From Pseudopyrenochaeta lycopersici (Eukaryota; Ascomycota; Dothideomycetes; Pleosporales; Pseudopyrenochaetaceae): a DNA stretch of 64,000 nucleotides. The notes below the pieces were generated by a model. It was not told the origin of the DNA. It ran no database searches and saw nothing but the letters and a program-made list of their open reading frames with translations. The stretch is from the NCBI GenBank assembly GCA_003313425.1, contig NHZP01000023.1:868001-932000 (forward strand). The letters are read 5' to 3'. Shown here piece after piece: positions 33,523-43,822 of this stretch (positions are counted from its first letter, which is position 1; each line of letters opens with the position of its first letter). The translations under genes and the position numbers were made by a program.

Positions 33523-34080
33523 TTACAATGCTCCGCATCGGCTCTGTAGGCATCTAAATCCAGTGCTGGATGAGTCGTCTCCTGCAAGCATCCTTGTTAG
33601 TAAAAGTTGGATCAGTCTGATAACACAACTTTACTTACTTTGACATTGGCTGCTGCAGCAGGCATCGCCGCCAGGGCTAATACCTGGACATTCCGCTACA
33701 CAGTGTTAGCGACTTTACTATCACCTAGCGTGTTGTCCTAAATTATCAACAAAGGACATAGTACAAGAACTTAAGAATCTTCTGTAGTAGCTCACCTCCT
33801 AGTCGTGGACCTGGCGCCCCAACAGTAGCACACCCAACGCACCTTCCACCGCCTTATACATGATTAATAAAGCTTATACTATATCTAAGATGTGATATTA
33901 CTTACTGCATCGATTAGATGCGCAATTGAATCTATCGTTGCAAGTCTCTATAGTCTAGTTAGTTCTCTAATTAATTTTTGAATGATTAGGGCACTAACCG
34001 CCAACATCAAAACATCGAGCTGCTTGGGCTATAACAGTTGAGGCAGAGGCCAAAACGAAGATAATAGCGGATACGCGCAT
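33523..34080 (-). CDS. Small secreted 12-cysteine protein, five exons
   Basis: A 98-aa protein in which no single exon is long enough to stand out. Exons: 34080-33999, 33947-33906, 33852-33796, 33695-33639, 33581-33523. All four introns have GT...AG ends and the joins keep frame to a TAA. Residues 1-18 (MRVSAIIFVLASASTVIA) form a signal peptide. The mature part has 12 Cys at 23, 30, 36, 41, 46, 49, 63, 73, 74, 78, 90 and 95, including an adjacent Cys pair in GGDACCSSQC, and is rich in Gly and Ser. An even Cys count and a CC pair fit a disulfide-knotted extracellular protein. A TATAAAAAGGG box lies about 115 bp upstream. No family is recognised. It is a candidate effector or other secreted cysteine-rich protein, and function is not claimed. 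Confidence 0.75.
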
Positions 34081-34195
34081 ATTGTAAGGTTCTTTGATGT
34101 TGTAAACTTAAAAGTTAATCAAGGTTGCTTAAGGTTGATTGAGATCCTGAATGTAAGAGTAGTGTACAGATGCAAATCAGAGTGTGCCTTTGATA

Positions 34196-34206
34196 CCCTT
34201 TTTATA
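34196..34206 (-). promoter_or_regulatory. TATA box of the secreted cysteine-rich protein gene
   Basis: TATAAAAAGGG on the minus strand, about 115 bp before the ATG at 34080 and just downstream (in gene direction) of a two-copy tandem repeat. Confidence 0.5.
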
Positions 34207-34222
34207 TGTAGCTTAGCTTTAA

Positions 34223-34410
34223 GTAATGCTACCTAGGGCACGAGCTAAAAGTAGCGGGCATCGTCAGAGTATACGGCCAATACGCTGGAAGAAGGCTTAG
34301 CAACATACGCGTAATGCTACCTAGAAGATTACTGGGGTACTAGCCAAAAGTAGCGGGCATAGTCAGAGTATACGGCCAATACGGGCTGGAAGGAGGCTTA
34401 GCAACATATG
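34223..34410. repeat. Two-copy tandem repeat in the promoter of the secreted-protein gene
   Basis: Unit 1 at 34223-34310 and unit 2 at 34311-34410. Both start GTAATGCTACCTAG, share AAAAGTAGCGGGCAT and CAGAGTATACGGCCAATACG, and end GGCTTAGCAACATA. Confidence 0.75.
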
Positions 34411-35711
34411 AAGCCGATGTCCATCCACCAATAGCATAGCTTCAATCTACTAAATTATTATATATTTACCTTATGCGTTCTCCTCTATAGGTATAAAGTA
34501 AGCTTCAATGTATTAGCTACTACTGTAACTTAGTCTACTATCCTTCAAACACAAGACCGTATAAATTTACTAAACTCGCGAAACGCTAGCAGGGTAGTTA
34601 TTAGCCCACCTGGATTACTAAGACTACGTTGGATGCAGATTAGTATAGAGGCCCCTGCAAAAACGCTATTACTTTTAGTTCTCAGATAGCCTCTGCTAGA
34701 GCTACGCTGCTACTATATATATGTTTTTAGATAATTAAGGTTAGGTTTTAGAGGAGATTTAGTGAGATTAGCTCGTGCGCTGTAGTTAGTACAAGCTAGC
34801 AGCTCGCTGTTAGTAAAAATCTATGGCTGTTTAACAGTACGACAGATTTATCTGAGTTTACTATGCAATTAAGTCTATCTCCTCAGCGCCTTTACTGCTG
34901 CTAGCTATAATAGGTTGCTACCCGCCTGTAAGGACCTTACTTAAACTATTTTTATGTAAAACGCTAACGATAAATTAAAGGGTAGTCTAACCTGTGTTAG
35001 AACACACTCAGGGGTTACTGTTTCACCGCTTCAGACGGCCCTACTGCCCCAGTTTTTGCACCTGCCAGCGTTTCGCGAGTGTCGCAATTTTATACGGTAT
35101 ATCAATGTATACCAAGACATACATAGTAGAGAATTATAAAGTTGAAACGCCTAAGACTAATGCGTGTATAGATTAGTTAAGTAGCTGATAGTAGCAAATT
35201 GGAGGTTAATATTACTACTTGCAATAAAGCTTGCCTGACGCATTCGGCCCTGCTGAATAAATTCAATATAGTTACTAAACGCTAAGCACGGTTTCGGAGA
35301 ATTAGAGGAGCCTTGGCAAGCGGTCAAATATAATCTCCTTCGTATTCTCTAAGTGCTAGGGCCACACCCAATTTAGACTAAGGCCTAGTACTTAAAAACT
35401 ACCAGCCCCCTTTTTGTAGCCTCTAGATCTTTCTAACTAGCTATAGCTAGTCTGCTTATGCAAGGAGTATAATGTAACTGTTAACAAATGCAGCACTATT
35501 AACTGCAAGGACCTAACTCTAAGAGTAGATGCGATGAAATAATAGATAAATACAATAGTTTTAAAGGAGATACGTCTGCACTCTTTTCGGTCCATTCCCG
35601 GTAATTTCTCTTATGTCCTAGGTACGTACCGGAAGCTCTCCGAGTGTTACGAGAGGCTACGAGTAGGGATTTAACACTTAATTCGGTAGCTTAATTAATT
35701 TACTACGTATA
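34411..35711. other. Intergenic, no recognisable gene
   Basis: Moderately AT-rich, with short open frames only (for example 34994-35176). Nothing supportable. Confidence 0.5.
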
Positions 35712-35990
35712 CCGTAAAAAGTTGCCTGCTCCGCCGAGCGCTAGTAGGGGGAGGAGTTCCCGCAAACAGTGGAGAAGTGGTAAGCGGGCCAATGTAGCCC
35801 CGGAATCTATCCTAATTCATATCAGACTACTCTCAAACAGTTTAGGTGCCTAGCGTTTTGAAAAAGCTTAAGGGTAATTTAAGATTAATCTTTGCATTTT
35901 CATAGGCTGCTCTTCGCCCGCTTACTATTTCTCTACTGTTGGTGAAAACCTCCCCTACTAGCGCTCGGCGGAGCACGCAAGTTTTTACGG
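35712..35990. repeat. Long imperfect inverted repeat (hairpin-forming)
   Basis: The left arm 35712-35789 and right arm 35916-35990 are reverse complements over about 75 bp with a few mismatches. The best block is TGCTCCGCCGAGCGCTAGTA. A 126-bp spacer separates them. It could be a fold-back/MITE-type element or the precursor of a structured small RNA. Open frames crossing it are incidental. Confidence 0.7.
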
Positions 35991-36411
35991 TAATCTCACG
36001 GGTAATATAAGACGTTACGTAAAGAAAAGAAGAGAACATGTAACGTAAGGATCCAAAAGAAGCTGTTGATTTAGTGTACTGTCAGGCTATAGCGCTGAGA
36101 GCGCTAACAGCTAAGGTTTAAGGACTACGGGCCAAGAACTGAGAGCTGCTGGCTACCAGTATAACATTCAATACTATTCTACTCAGCCTGATCTGCAATT
36201 AGCAGAGTATTTTTACCTTTTAGTTGCCTGGCGCAGTGGGAGTAGACCTGTGTCCTAACATGTACAAGGCTAAGTTTTAAGATTTTATACTAATTAGCTC
36301 CTGAAACTACAGAGATTAGTTGTTTTCGCGCCTATAGTTAATTAGCATTCATAAATAACTAGTAGAACACGTTATTTCTAGAGATATCTATTTACTATAA
36401 TAGGGTTATAC

Positions 36412-37986
36412 TTAGGAAGACGTAAAAGTGTTAATCTTTATAGAGCCACCTAGCGCCTTTGTAGCGTAATTAATGAAGGCGAACCGATAACCTAAAAAGA
36501 AGGCCCACCCAGTATACAGCTCGTACGTTTCACCTAACTGCACAAACTTTCGCCCATCATAGCTATACGAGAAGTTCGCATCCCGGCTGCCAATTGCTCT
36601 CGCATCTAGTGCCGCTCGGAACCAAATCTTGCGTACACCTTCGCGCACCGGCACAGTCATGACTACGCGGCCGAGATCAAGTGTCTCACCAGAATACTCA
36701 TCCTGAGTCATGTTGTGTGCGGCCACAATGCTATAATTATTTCCTTCGCGGTGGATACCAATGTAAGCGCTACGATCGCGGAACGCTCCAAACCCGCTAC
36801 GATCGCCATCAGCCATTAAGGTGAAGTCGATCTCAACAGTTCCAACTGGAAATTCTCCAAAGATACGATGTGTGAGAGTATTTCGGGCCGAGTAGAGGTC
36901 TTTCGTGACACTTGCAGTTTGGAGCACGAGTCCTTTGTTTACTGAGAACTTGCTCGTGTCGGGGTTGTGGTTCCACTCAAAGGTTGGTCCGAGTGCTGGG
37001 CCTTCGAAGCGGTAAGTACCTGTCAGTGGCTTTACTGCTTTGGCTGGAAGTGGGAGAGGGTAGCTCTTGCCCCAGCCGCCATTATCACCCTTGATGAATG
37101 ATGGGAAGCCGTCCGCTTCCCACTTAATAGGTGCTAGCACTGGCATGCGACCAGAGGGGTATGCCCAAGTAAAAGACATAAAGTACCAGGAACCGTCAGC
37201 AGTCTGTACAAGACTGCCCTGATGTGGCGAGCTGCCAGCTGCGACAGGCGATGTAACGTCTTTCACTAGCACCTTGTGCTCATATGGGCCCCATGGACTC
37301 TTTGACTTCCAGACGAATGCAGTGCTACCAGGCTGGTCGTTCAAGATGTAGTAAGTACCATTGATCTGGTACATCCGACTTCCCTCCATGTAGTCGACAC
37401 CCGCATCCGACGCATTAAATACAGGTTGTGTCTTAATCTGGCTCAGGCCGTCCGCCGCAAGCTGGGCCACTTTAATTTGTCCCATTCCGTACACTATGTA
37501 CATATCGTCTTTATCGTCAATCAGTAGTCCGCTATCGTAGTAGCAATCTCCGCCACCTAGGTATGCTGCATACGACCACGGGCCTTCAGCAGACGCAGCA
37601 GTGAAAACCCAATTGTTCCAAAAGTTGGTGCAGCCCATCCAGTACCAGGTCTTGTTGCTCTTACGGTAGCGCAAGGTAGATGCCCAAGTTCCAGAGCGGT
37701 ATGCTCGCTGACCCGTGGCAGGAAGATCATATCCATCACCGAAATCTAGACGTGGGATAGAGTGGCCTACAGGTTCCCAATTGACAAGATCCCATGATCG
37801 AAGTATAGGTGCGCCGGGGCTGTAGTGGAAGTTCGAAGCCGAGTAATAGTATGCGCCATCTGGGCCAAGGGAGACGTCATTGTCAGGATAGTCTGCGTAG
37901 AACACGGGATTCGAGAAGTTCTTCGCCAAAGACAGGGTAAAATTCAACAACAGGCTCAAAAGAGCTAAGATGCACGGTCGAGACAT
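36412..37986 (-). CDS. Secreted GH43-family glycoside hydrolase (beta-xylosidase / arabinofuranosidase type)
   Basis: Intronless 524-aa enzyme with signal peptide MSRPCILALLSLLLNFTLSLA. The N-terminal five-bladed beta-propeller holds the three expected acids: general base Asp35 in YADYPDNDVS, the pKa-modulating Asp151 in DCYYDSGLLID, and general acid Glu201 in DYMEGSRMY. The C-terminal ~190 residues (from about GTYRFEGPALGPTFEWNHNPD) form the beta-sandwich domain common to fungal GH43 xylosidases. Several N-glycosylation sequons (NFS, NKT, NGT, NFS) fit an extracellular protein acting on hemicellulose side chains or xylo-oligosaccharides. The reading frame is undamaged although repeats surround it on both sides. 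Confidence 0.93.
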   Translation of the reverse strand: MSRPCILALLSLLLNFTLSLAKNFSNPVFYADYPDNDVSLGPDGAYYYSASNFHYSPGAPILRSWDLVNWEPVGHSIPRLDFGDGYDLPATGQRAYRSGTWASTLRYRKSNKTWYWMGCTNFWNNWVFTAASAEGPWSYAAYLGGGDCYYDSGLLIDDKDDMYIVYGMGQIKVAQLAADGLSQIKTQPVFNASDAGVDYMEGSRMYQINGTYYILNDQPGSTAFVWKSKSPWGPYEHKVLVKDVTSPVAAGSSPHQGSLVQTADGSWYFMSFTWAYPSGRMPVLAPIKWEADGFPSFIKGDNGGWGKSYPLPLPAKAVKPLTGTYRFEGPALGPTFEWNHNPDTSKFSVNKGLVLQTASVTKDLYSARNTLTHRIFGEFPVGTVEIDFTLMADGDRSGFGAFRDRSAYIGIHREGNNYSIVAAHNMTQDEYSGETLDLGRVVMTVPVREGVRKIWFRAALDARAIGSRDANFSYSYDGRKFVQLGETYELYTGWAFFLGYRFAFINYATKALGGSIKINTFTSS

Positions 37987-39021
37987 ATTGTAGTAGCCTT
38001 AATGCTAAAAGTTTTAGTAGAGTGTTTAGCACTTTATACTCTCGAACATAGGTACATTGTCTGCAGCTTCCCTATACTTCCGTTTTAGCAAATAAATTCT
38101 TTATTAAATTCCTGAAAGAAGAATTACACAGTCCAGCGGCCCTTGAAACTAATTTTCCGTTTCTTAGATTATATCTATTTAAAGTGTCTCTACAATTTCT
38201 ATAAGGCATGCCACCCTAGTTAGATTCATCGTAAAAGGCAGGAGGCCCGAGCTACGGTTATATCGCTTAATCTGCAGACTTCTACCATCGGGTAATTATC
38301 AAGGCTAAGCCAATCAGTAGCTTCTTGGAGAGAGGAGGCAGCATTCTCTAGATATTAAGATAGAAGCCTTATATTGAGAAAAGTTTTAGAGAAGGCGAAA
38401 CAGTAAGTTACGCCCCCGTGTCGTGGGACGCACAGTGTCATGTGACAGCTTTCCCTTCCAACCTTATTGAAACCTACTCCCGTAGATATATAGAGTCTGA
38501 AGCGATCCATAACGACCTTATAGCTATTTAACTTTCAGTATATACAACTGTTATAAGAACTTACGCTATGGTGGTCGTGTTACCTGTTGTTTTGATGACG
38601 CCGTTTATCGCCTTCTTAGTAATCTACCCTGTTCTCTCGCAATATAAAGTACCTTCCTCAACTTCAGAAGCCTGAGAAGACAGATTAGATATAAGAGATT
38701 CTTTCTGAGCGTTAGAATTCGGTTTGATCAGATTAAAATGCGTTCCGAGAGTTTCGCCGTCGGAGGATTGACGCTCAAAATCCTTGATTAAGCTTTGTGT
38801 ATTAGCGCGCTTTGAATCTACTGAAAAAGCCGTAGTATTGAATCACTCACAATTTAGAATGCACCCTCACGTGGCTGTGCTCATAATTCCAGCGTGTTTC
38901 TTAACGCCATCCATTTGCGATGCCTCAGTCCCCTTTCATTTCCTTCTCTCCATAATCATTAATTACTACTATAGCGAGTTTATACGGATATGGCGAATCG
39001 AGTGTTACCCTGAGACCCTGC
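37987..39021. other. GH43 promoter and intergenic DNA
   Basis: Contains the GH43 upstream region and, at 38417-38447, one half of a ~31-bp inverted repeat whose partner is at 43099-43130. Open frame 38784-39215 ends in residues (SRPNDFE) resembling the leader of the following NLR-type remnant. Confidence 0.5.
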
Positions 39022-39211
39022 ATGGGGGGAGCGTCAATCCCACCTACGGGCGCTTATGTACAGCTGTCGCTGGACGACCCGCCTCAGCTGCGCGGGCAGC
39101 CTGTCAGAATGCGCTTCGAGGCTACGCCGAACAGCAAGTGCTTCCTAAACATCACTCCTTTCTCCATACTTCGCACCTTTCTAACGGCTACTCCCGCCCT
39201 AACGACTTCGA

Positions 39212-40170
39212 ATGACCCAGTTAACCCGCGACAAATATACTGTAGGATGGGTGTGCGCCCTTCCGGTCGAGCTGGCCGCAGCCCTGGAGATGCTTGACGA
39301 AGAGCACGAGGGACTTGAGGGCGACGTCAACGGCAAGAACCTGTACATCTTAGGATCGATTGCGGGACAAAATATTGTAACTGCCTGTCTGCCCGCTTGC
39401 CGTATCAGCAACAGCCCTGCGGCCGCCGTAGCGACGCAGACGAAGATGATGTTCAACAATATTCGGTCTAGCCTGATGGTTGGTATCGGTGGAGTGGTTC
39501 CTAGCGCAGAGGCAGATATCCGACTCGGAGACCTGGTGGTTAACAAACCCTACAGACCTCCGGTGGTGTGGTGCAGTATGACGCTGGGAACACAGTTCTA
39601 AGCGGGTTTGGGTAGATAGGCTCACTTAATGTCCCTCCACAACCCTTGCTAGCCGCAGTGGCTAAGGTGCGGGCGAAAGAGTTGCGAGGCCGAAGCAAGC
39701 TTTCTGAGTATGTCACCAAGGTCGGTCGCATACCTAAATTCCAGCGCAAGGGGGCAGGTCCTGATATCCTATTCGAAGAGGCGTACGGTCACCAAGGAGG
39801 GCACACATGCGAGGATTGCAGGCCCGGATATGCAAGTAGCGCGGCCGCCGCGCGACAAGGTAGTAACTTATAACGGGACAATTGCATCAGGAGATCAAGT
39901 CATGAGGGACGGACGCACACGAGACAGGCTAAGCAGTGAACTAGGTGGTATCTTCTGCTTCGAAATAGAGGCAGCAGGTCTAATGAACAGCTGCCCCTGC
40001 CTCGTCATCGTGGCATTTGCGACTACGCCGACTCGCACAAAAATAAGACGTGGCAGCCATACGCGGCGGCGACGACTGCAGCGTATGCAAAAGAAGTGCT
40101 GACAATAATCAACCCAGCAGACGTAGCAATGATTCGGACTGAGGAAGCGATTCAGAGCGCACGTAGTTAG
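39212..40170 (+). pseudogene. Decayed NLR-type nucleoside-phosphorylase (PNP_UDP) domain gene
   Basis: The first 120 residues from 39212 read DKYTVGWVCALPVELAAALE ... LMVGIGGVVPSAEADIRLGD, the N-terminal purine/uridine phosphorylase-like domain found on fungal NLR (STAND) proteins. The domain continues in other frames: LRGRSKLSEYVTKVGRIPKF near 39680-39740, FEEAYGHQGGHTCEDC near 39770, NGTIASGDQVMRDG near 39875, and [20 protein letters not shown] near 39940. At least three frame changes and a TAG (near 39609) separate them. The damage includes indels, so this is ordinary decay rather than RIP alone. The NACHT/NB-ARC and repeat domains that would follow are absent. Intact homologs act in heterokaryon incompatibility or defence. 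Confidence 0.8.
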
Positions 40171-40199
40171 TATAGCTGTCCCTTTCAATATATTGGAGC

Positions 40200-42288
40200 A
40201 TGGCTGATAGTGCGATGGAGAAGGTAATCGAATTCCAACGCTGGTCCATAGCAAAAGGCTCTGATGACGATTGATACCGGGAGCCTTCGAGGCTCCACTT
40301 ACGGAACGATGTCCAGGACTGCCTCAATACAAGCTGCGATGAGCCTTCCAGGAGTACGTGAAGAGATGCTGGAGATTCTAGTAAAGGGCAATCCACTCCA
40401 ACAATCTGGGACAAATGCTATTGAGGTCTTGAGTGCAGAGACAAATATGGCCTCGTTCAAAAACTTACTTCGGACGTTTTCTCAAGAGCTTAGGCAGGAA
40501 GCTGAGCAGAAAGAGCAAAGAGCTGCTGCATTCATTTTCTGGTATTACGCTGCTTATGCTGCAAGGAGCGCTTGGGAGTACTGGGGTGGCAGGAACGAGT
40601 TAGGATGGGCTGAGATGCTCGTTCAGCTGCCAGAGAGAAAAATGGAACTAGACTTTGCCCTTCAGCGTGTTGCACCGCGTACTGGACCAGAAGACGGAGT
40701 AAACGATGATGACGGCATCAATGACGAATGAGGAGATAGCGAGACGGAGCTTCAGCATCTGGTACATTTGAAGCGACTGGAAGGCTTCATAACTAACAGC
40801 GTTGCGTTCCGGGACTTACGACGCAATCTTCGAAACTTAAGTGCCTAGAGCAACTATGAGGGAGGACAGATGAGAAGCTGCTGCTTTGTTTTCACACGGT
40901 CACTAGTAACGGCAATACAAGATGTCTGCAAGGAAACTGTGGAGCACTTAGCTGGTACTACGCGATTTTGGTGGCCTCTCTCGGAACCAGAAGAGACGCT
41001 CAAAGCAAACTATACACGAGTCTACTCTCACCCTCTTATCGATTCATCTCGTTGTATCGAAGTTTCTACGACGATATACCAACTTCTGTAGCCGAGAAGC
41101 TATTCCACGGACTTGCTGCTGCGCGTAGCATGCCACCAGAAACCCGTTGAGAGAGCTTGCAACACGAGACCGTGTTTCTTGAAGGTACAACATTGATGCG
41201 CCTATTATGCAATAAGAACAGTAAGTCAGCCCTCTTTTGTACTCCTAAAGAAATAGATGGGCCCATGATTCAACAGGACATAGAGGCCTCTCCAATGGAT
41301 ATAAACCAAGTACAAGAGACGAAGTTAGCCATAAAAGGCTAGTAAAGCAGAAGAACTGTATAGGGATATGAGACTGGAGGACTCAGATGCATCCAACGGC
41401 AGTGAACAAGGACCATCACCCAGGTCTACGATAAAATGGGGGTAACCGATTGCAAGAATCGATGGGTCTGACACAGATGAAAGACATTGGCGCAGGATTG
41501 GCAAGCGATGTACCAATAGATAATCGCAAGAAGGATCCGAACGACAACGGAAATGTGAAGCCTCTGACGAGCGAAGAAGACGAGAACAAACTGGATCACA
41601 CAAAGTCCGTACTCTTCCTGTCTCTCGATATTCTCATGAATGATTCGAAAGCCTGCTCAGTTGATATTGGGCTGAACGATCTAAAGACGATGGCAAATTT
41701 ACGCGATTCATACAATCCTCTACGAAGCTCTTTTCTCTGGAATCGCAAGAGTCCCGTTGGGGTTAAATTTTACTGAGTAAGTCAGATTTCCACGACCAAC
41801 TTTCACCTCCTACTCACACCTTGTAGTTCAGAAGCTTCCTCTATAAATCAGAACGTCGCCACCACATACAGCTATATCGAGACAAAGAACGATATCCCCC
41901 TAAAGATGACGAGGATTATGATTAGCAAGATAGCGATGCATATCTTAACAGTGAGGCCTAGTACTTCTTCAGCCACCCGGGCGATTGCGGTAATTCTACG
42001 GCGCTGAGAGAAATGCTCCCCAAGCGGAGGAAGGATGAACTAAGATCGGGCGCAACCGTCTATGGTTTGTATATCGAGCAGCAACATTCCGTCTGGCAGA
42101 TCGTCATTCCAGTCGTCCTCGTGCTTTCCTTTACCCTTGGCGGTACGCTTTGGTTTATCAGTCAGTGGCTCAGGGAAAATCCTGATGACCCACAGGGCGC
42201 TACGGTCCCTGTGTTTCTAGCTTTCATCGTGGTCCAATTCATTCTCACTCTTCTCACTACGCTGGTTATGTTTCGTTGGTGTTTATAA
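40200..42288 (+). pseudogene. Decayed fungal membrane-protein gene, often seen beside NLR genes
   Basis: It starts MADSAMEKVIEFQRWSIAKG at 40200, meets a TGA where TGG is expected, then resumes in the frame of 40264-40731 (SAETNMASFKNLLRTFSQEL, then a Trp/Tyr/Ala-rich segment). Later pieces in changing frames are TTRFWWPLSEPEETLKANYT (near 40960), ETVFLEGTTLMRLLC (near 41170) and FLSLDILMNDSKACSVDIG (near 41610). The last piece, at 42013-42288, has LPKRRKDELRSGATVYGLYI and two hydrophobic segments. This order matches a widespread, uncharacterised fungal family with a C-terminal pair of membrane helices. Multiple frameshifts and stops make it non-functional. Confidence 0.65.
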
Positions 42289-43699
42289 ACGGAAATCTGA
42301 TCTCGTGTTGTATTCTTGCTAAGGATTTATCGAAACCTGCCTCCTTTTCTGATGTTCAAGGTTTAACGTCTTTCCTAATAGACTGCTCTCTTTCTATTAT
42401 ACTTTAATACCACCTCTATTACATTGAGGGTACAAGAGAGCAGTAAGTATCAATACTTATCTTAAGTAGATCTCGAATCTTCGAAGCTCGTAAAATGAAT
42501 AACTAGTCCGGTAGTTAATACTTAATCTAAAAGTCCTCTTATTTTTTTAGTAACGCAAAGAGGCGCTGAAGTCAGCAGATGGGTTTAAGAGAATGAATTC
42601 TAGCAAATGCGAATTTAGTATCACATGGCCTGAGCTTTTTGTTAAGAATCGGAAGCGTCTGCATAGCATACAAATAACATAAGTAAATTACAGTACTATA
42701 ACGATTGTAGCTGTATTCCTCTAACGGAACTCGTAAGCTGCTTTGATTATAAGTACCAACGGGGGTAGCAAGATTGCACGAATCTACGCGCAACGCTAGC
42801 CATAGGGCAGGTCATAGATTAATAACACTAAGCCAGTATCTAAGGCTTAAATCTAAGTATCCCCTAGTTAATATAGTAAAGCAGGAGCTTTCTAGTAGTA
42901 CTGTATAGAAAGAAAATCGTTTTACCGTAGAAGACTCTGGGACTAGACACATAAAGGGGTTCAGTGTCTTAATATTTCTTATACTAGACCAAGCGCAGAG
43001 TATCTTAAAAAGAATATAGAAATATTCCGTGGTAGCTATACTAAGAACTAGCAAATTTAACAAACTTATAGTCGCTCAAATTCAAAGTACACCTCTTCTG
43101 TCCCATAACACTGTGCGTCCCATAACGTAGGGACAGACAGTAGCTAGGCATATATTAGCAAAAAATTTCGTTGCAAAAGAACCTTACAAAAGTTTCAATT
43201 TTCCCTACTAAGTAAGTAAACCCTTAACGTGAACTATCACTATATGTCACAAAAAGTCTTTACACTGCTAACTTATGTTACTGTTTTATTATTATCGCTA
43301 CTACACCTATCTTAAAAATTTTATAAAGTACCCCGTCCTAGACTTAGAAGGCTCTTCTATGTCCTTAGTTGAGCCCTCTCTTAACTTTCCCTACTACGAG
43401 CCTCCTTAGATAGCGGAAGCGCTGCAGACGCTTTGGCGGCTATCTGCGCTGCTCCCTCATCATATGCTGTTATGCTACCTTACTAGATGCACTTTCTCTT
43501 GAGCACTTTTTGTTTAGTTATTACTACCACCGTGTTCCACCAATTAGTGGCCAAAATTAGTTAGGCCAGCCTCACCAAAATTGACGGACCTTTTTGCTCA
43601 ATTACTTAACAGCAGCGCAGTAAATTTAATAGTCAATAAATAGATGAGCTAGTCTATCTACATCTACACCGAGTTCGAGTATGTCCTTAGATATAACAA
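42289..43699. other. Intergenic/decayed repeat DNA
   Basis: No intact gene. It includes the inverted-repeat half at 43099-43130 (with TGTCCC/GGGACA ends at 43099-43135) and, near 43545-43590, sequence with two GGCC...CAAAATT blocks that looks like the edge of a DNA transposon. Confidence 0.45.
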
Positions 43700-43822
43700 T
43701 GTTAGCCAACACGGTTAGCTCCTCACGTGCTCTGTTATATAAGCATCCACAGGGTATATAGTTCCCTTGTGTCTTATTTGATAGGAATCAACCTAGTTCC
43801 TCCTGCCTGCTGCCCGCCAACA
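43700..43822 (+). repeat. 5' LTR of the copia element
   Basis: 123 bp, TGTTAG to GCCAACA, containing TTATATAAGC. No differences from the 3' LTR were seen. Confidence 0.92.
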
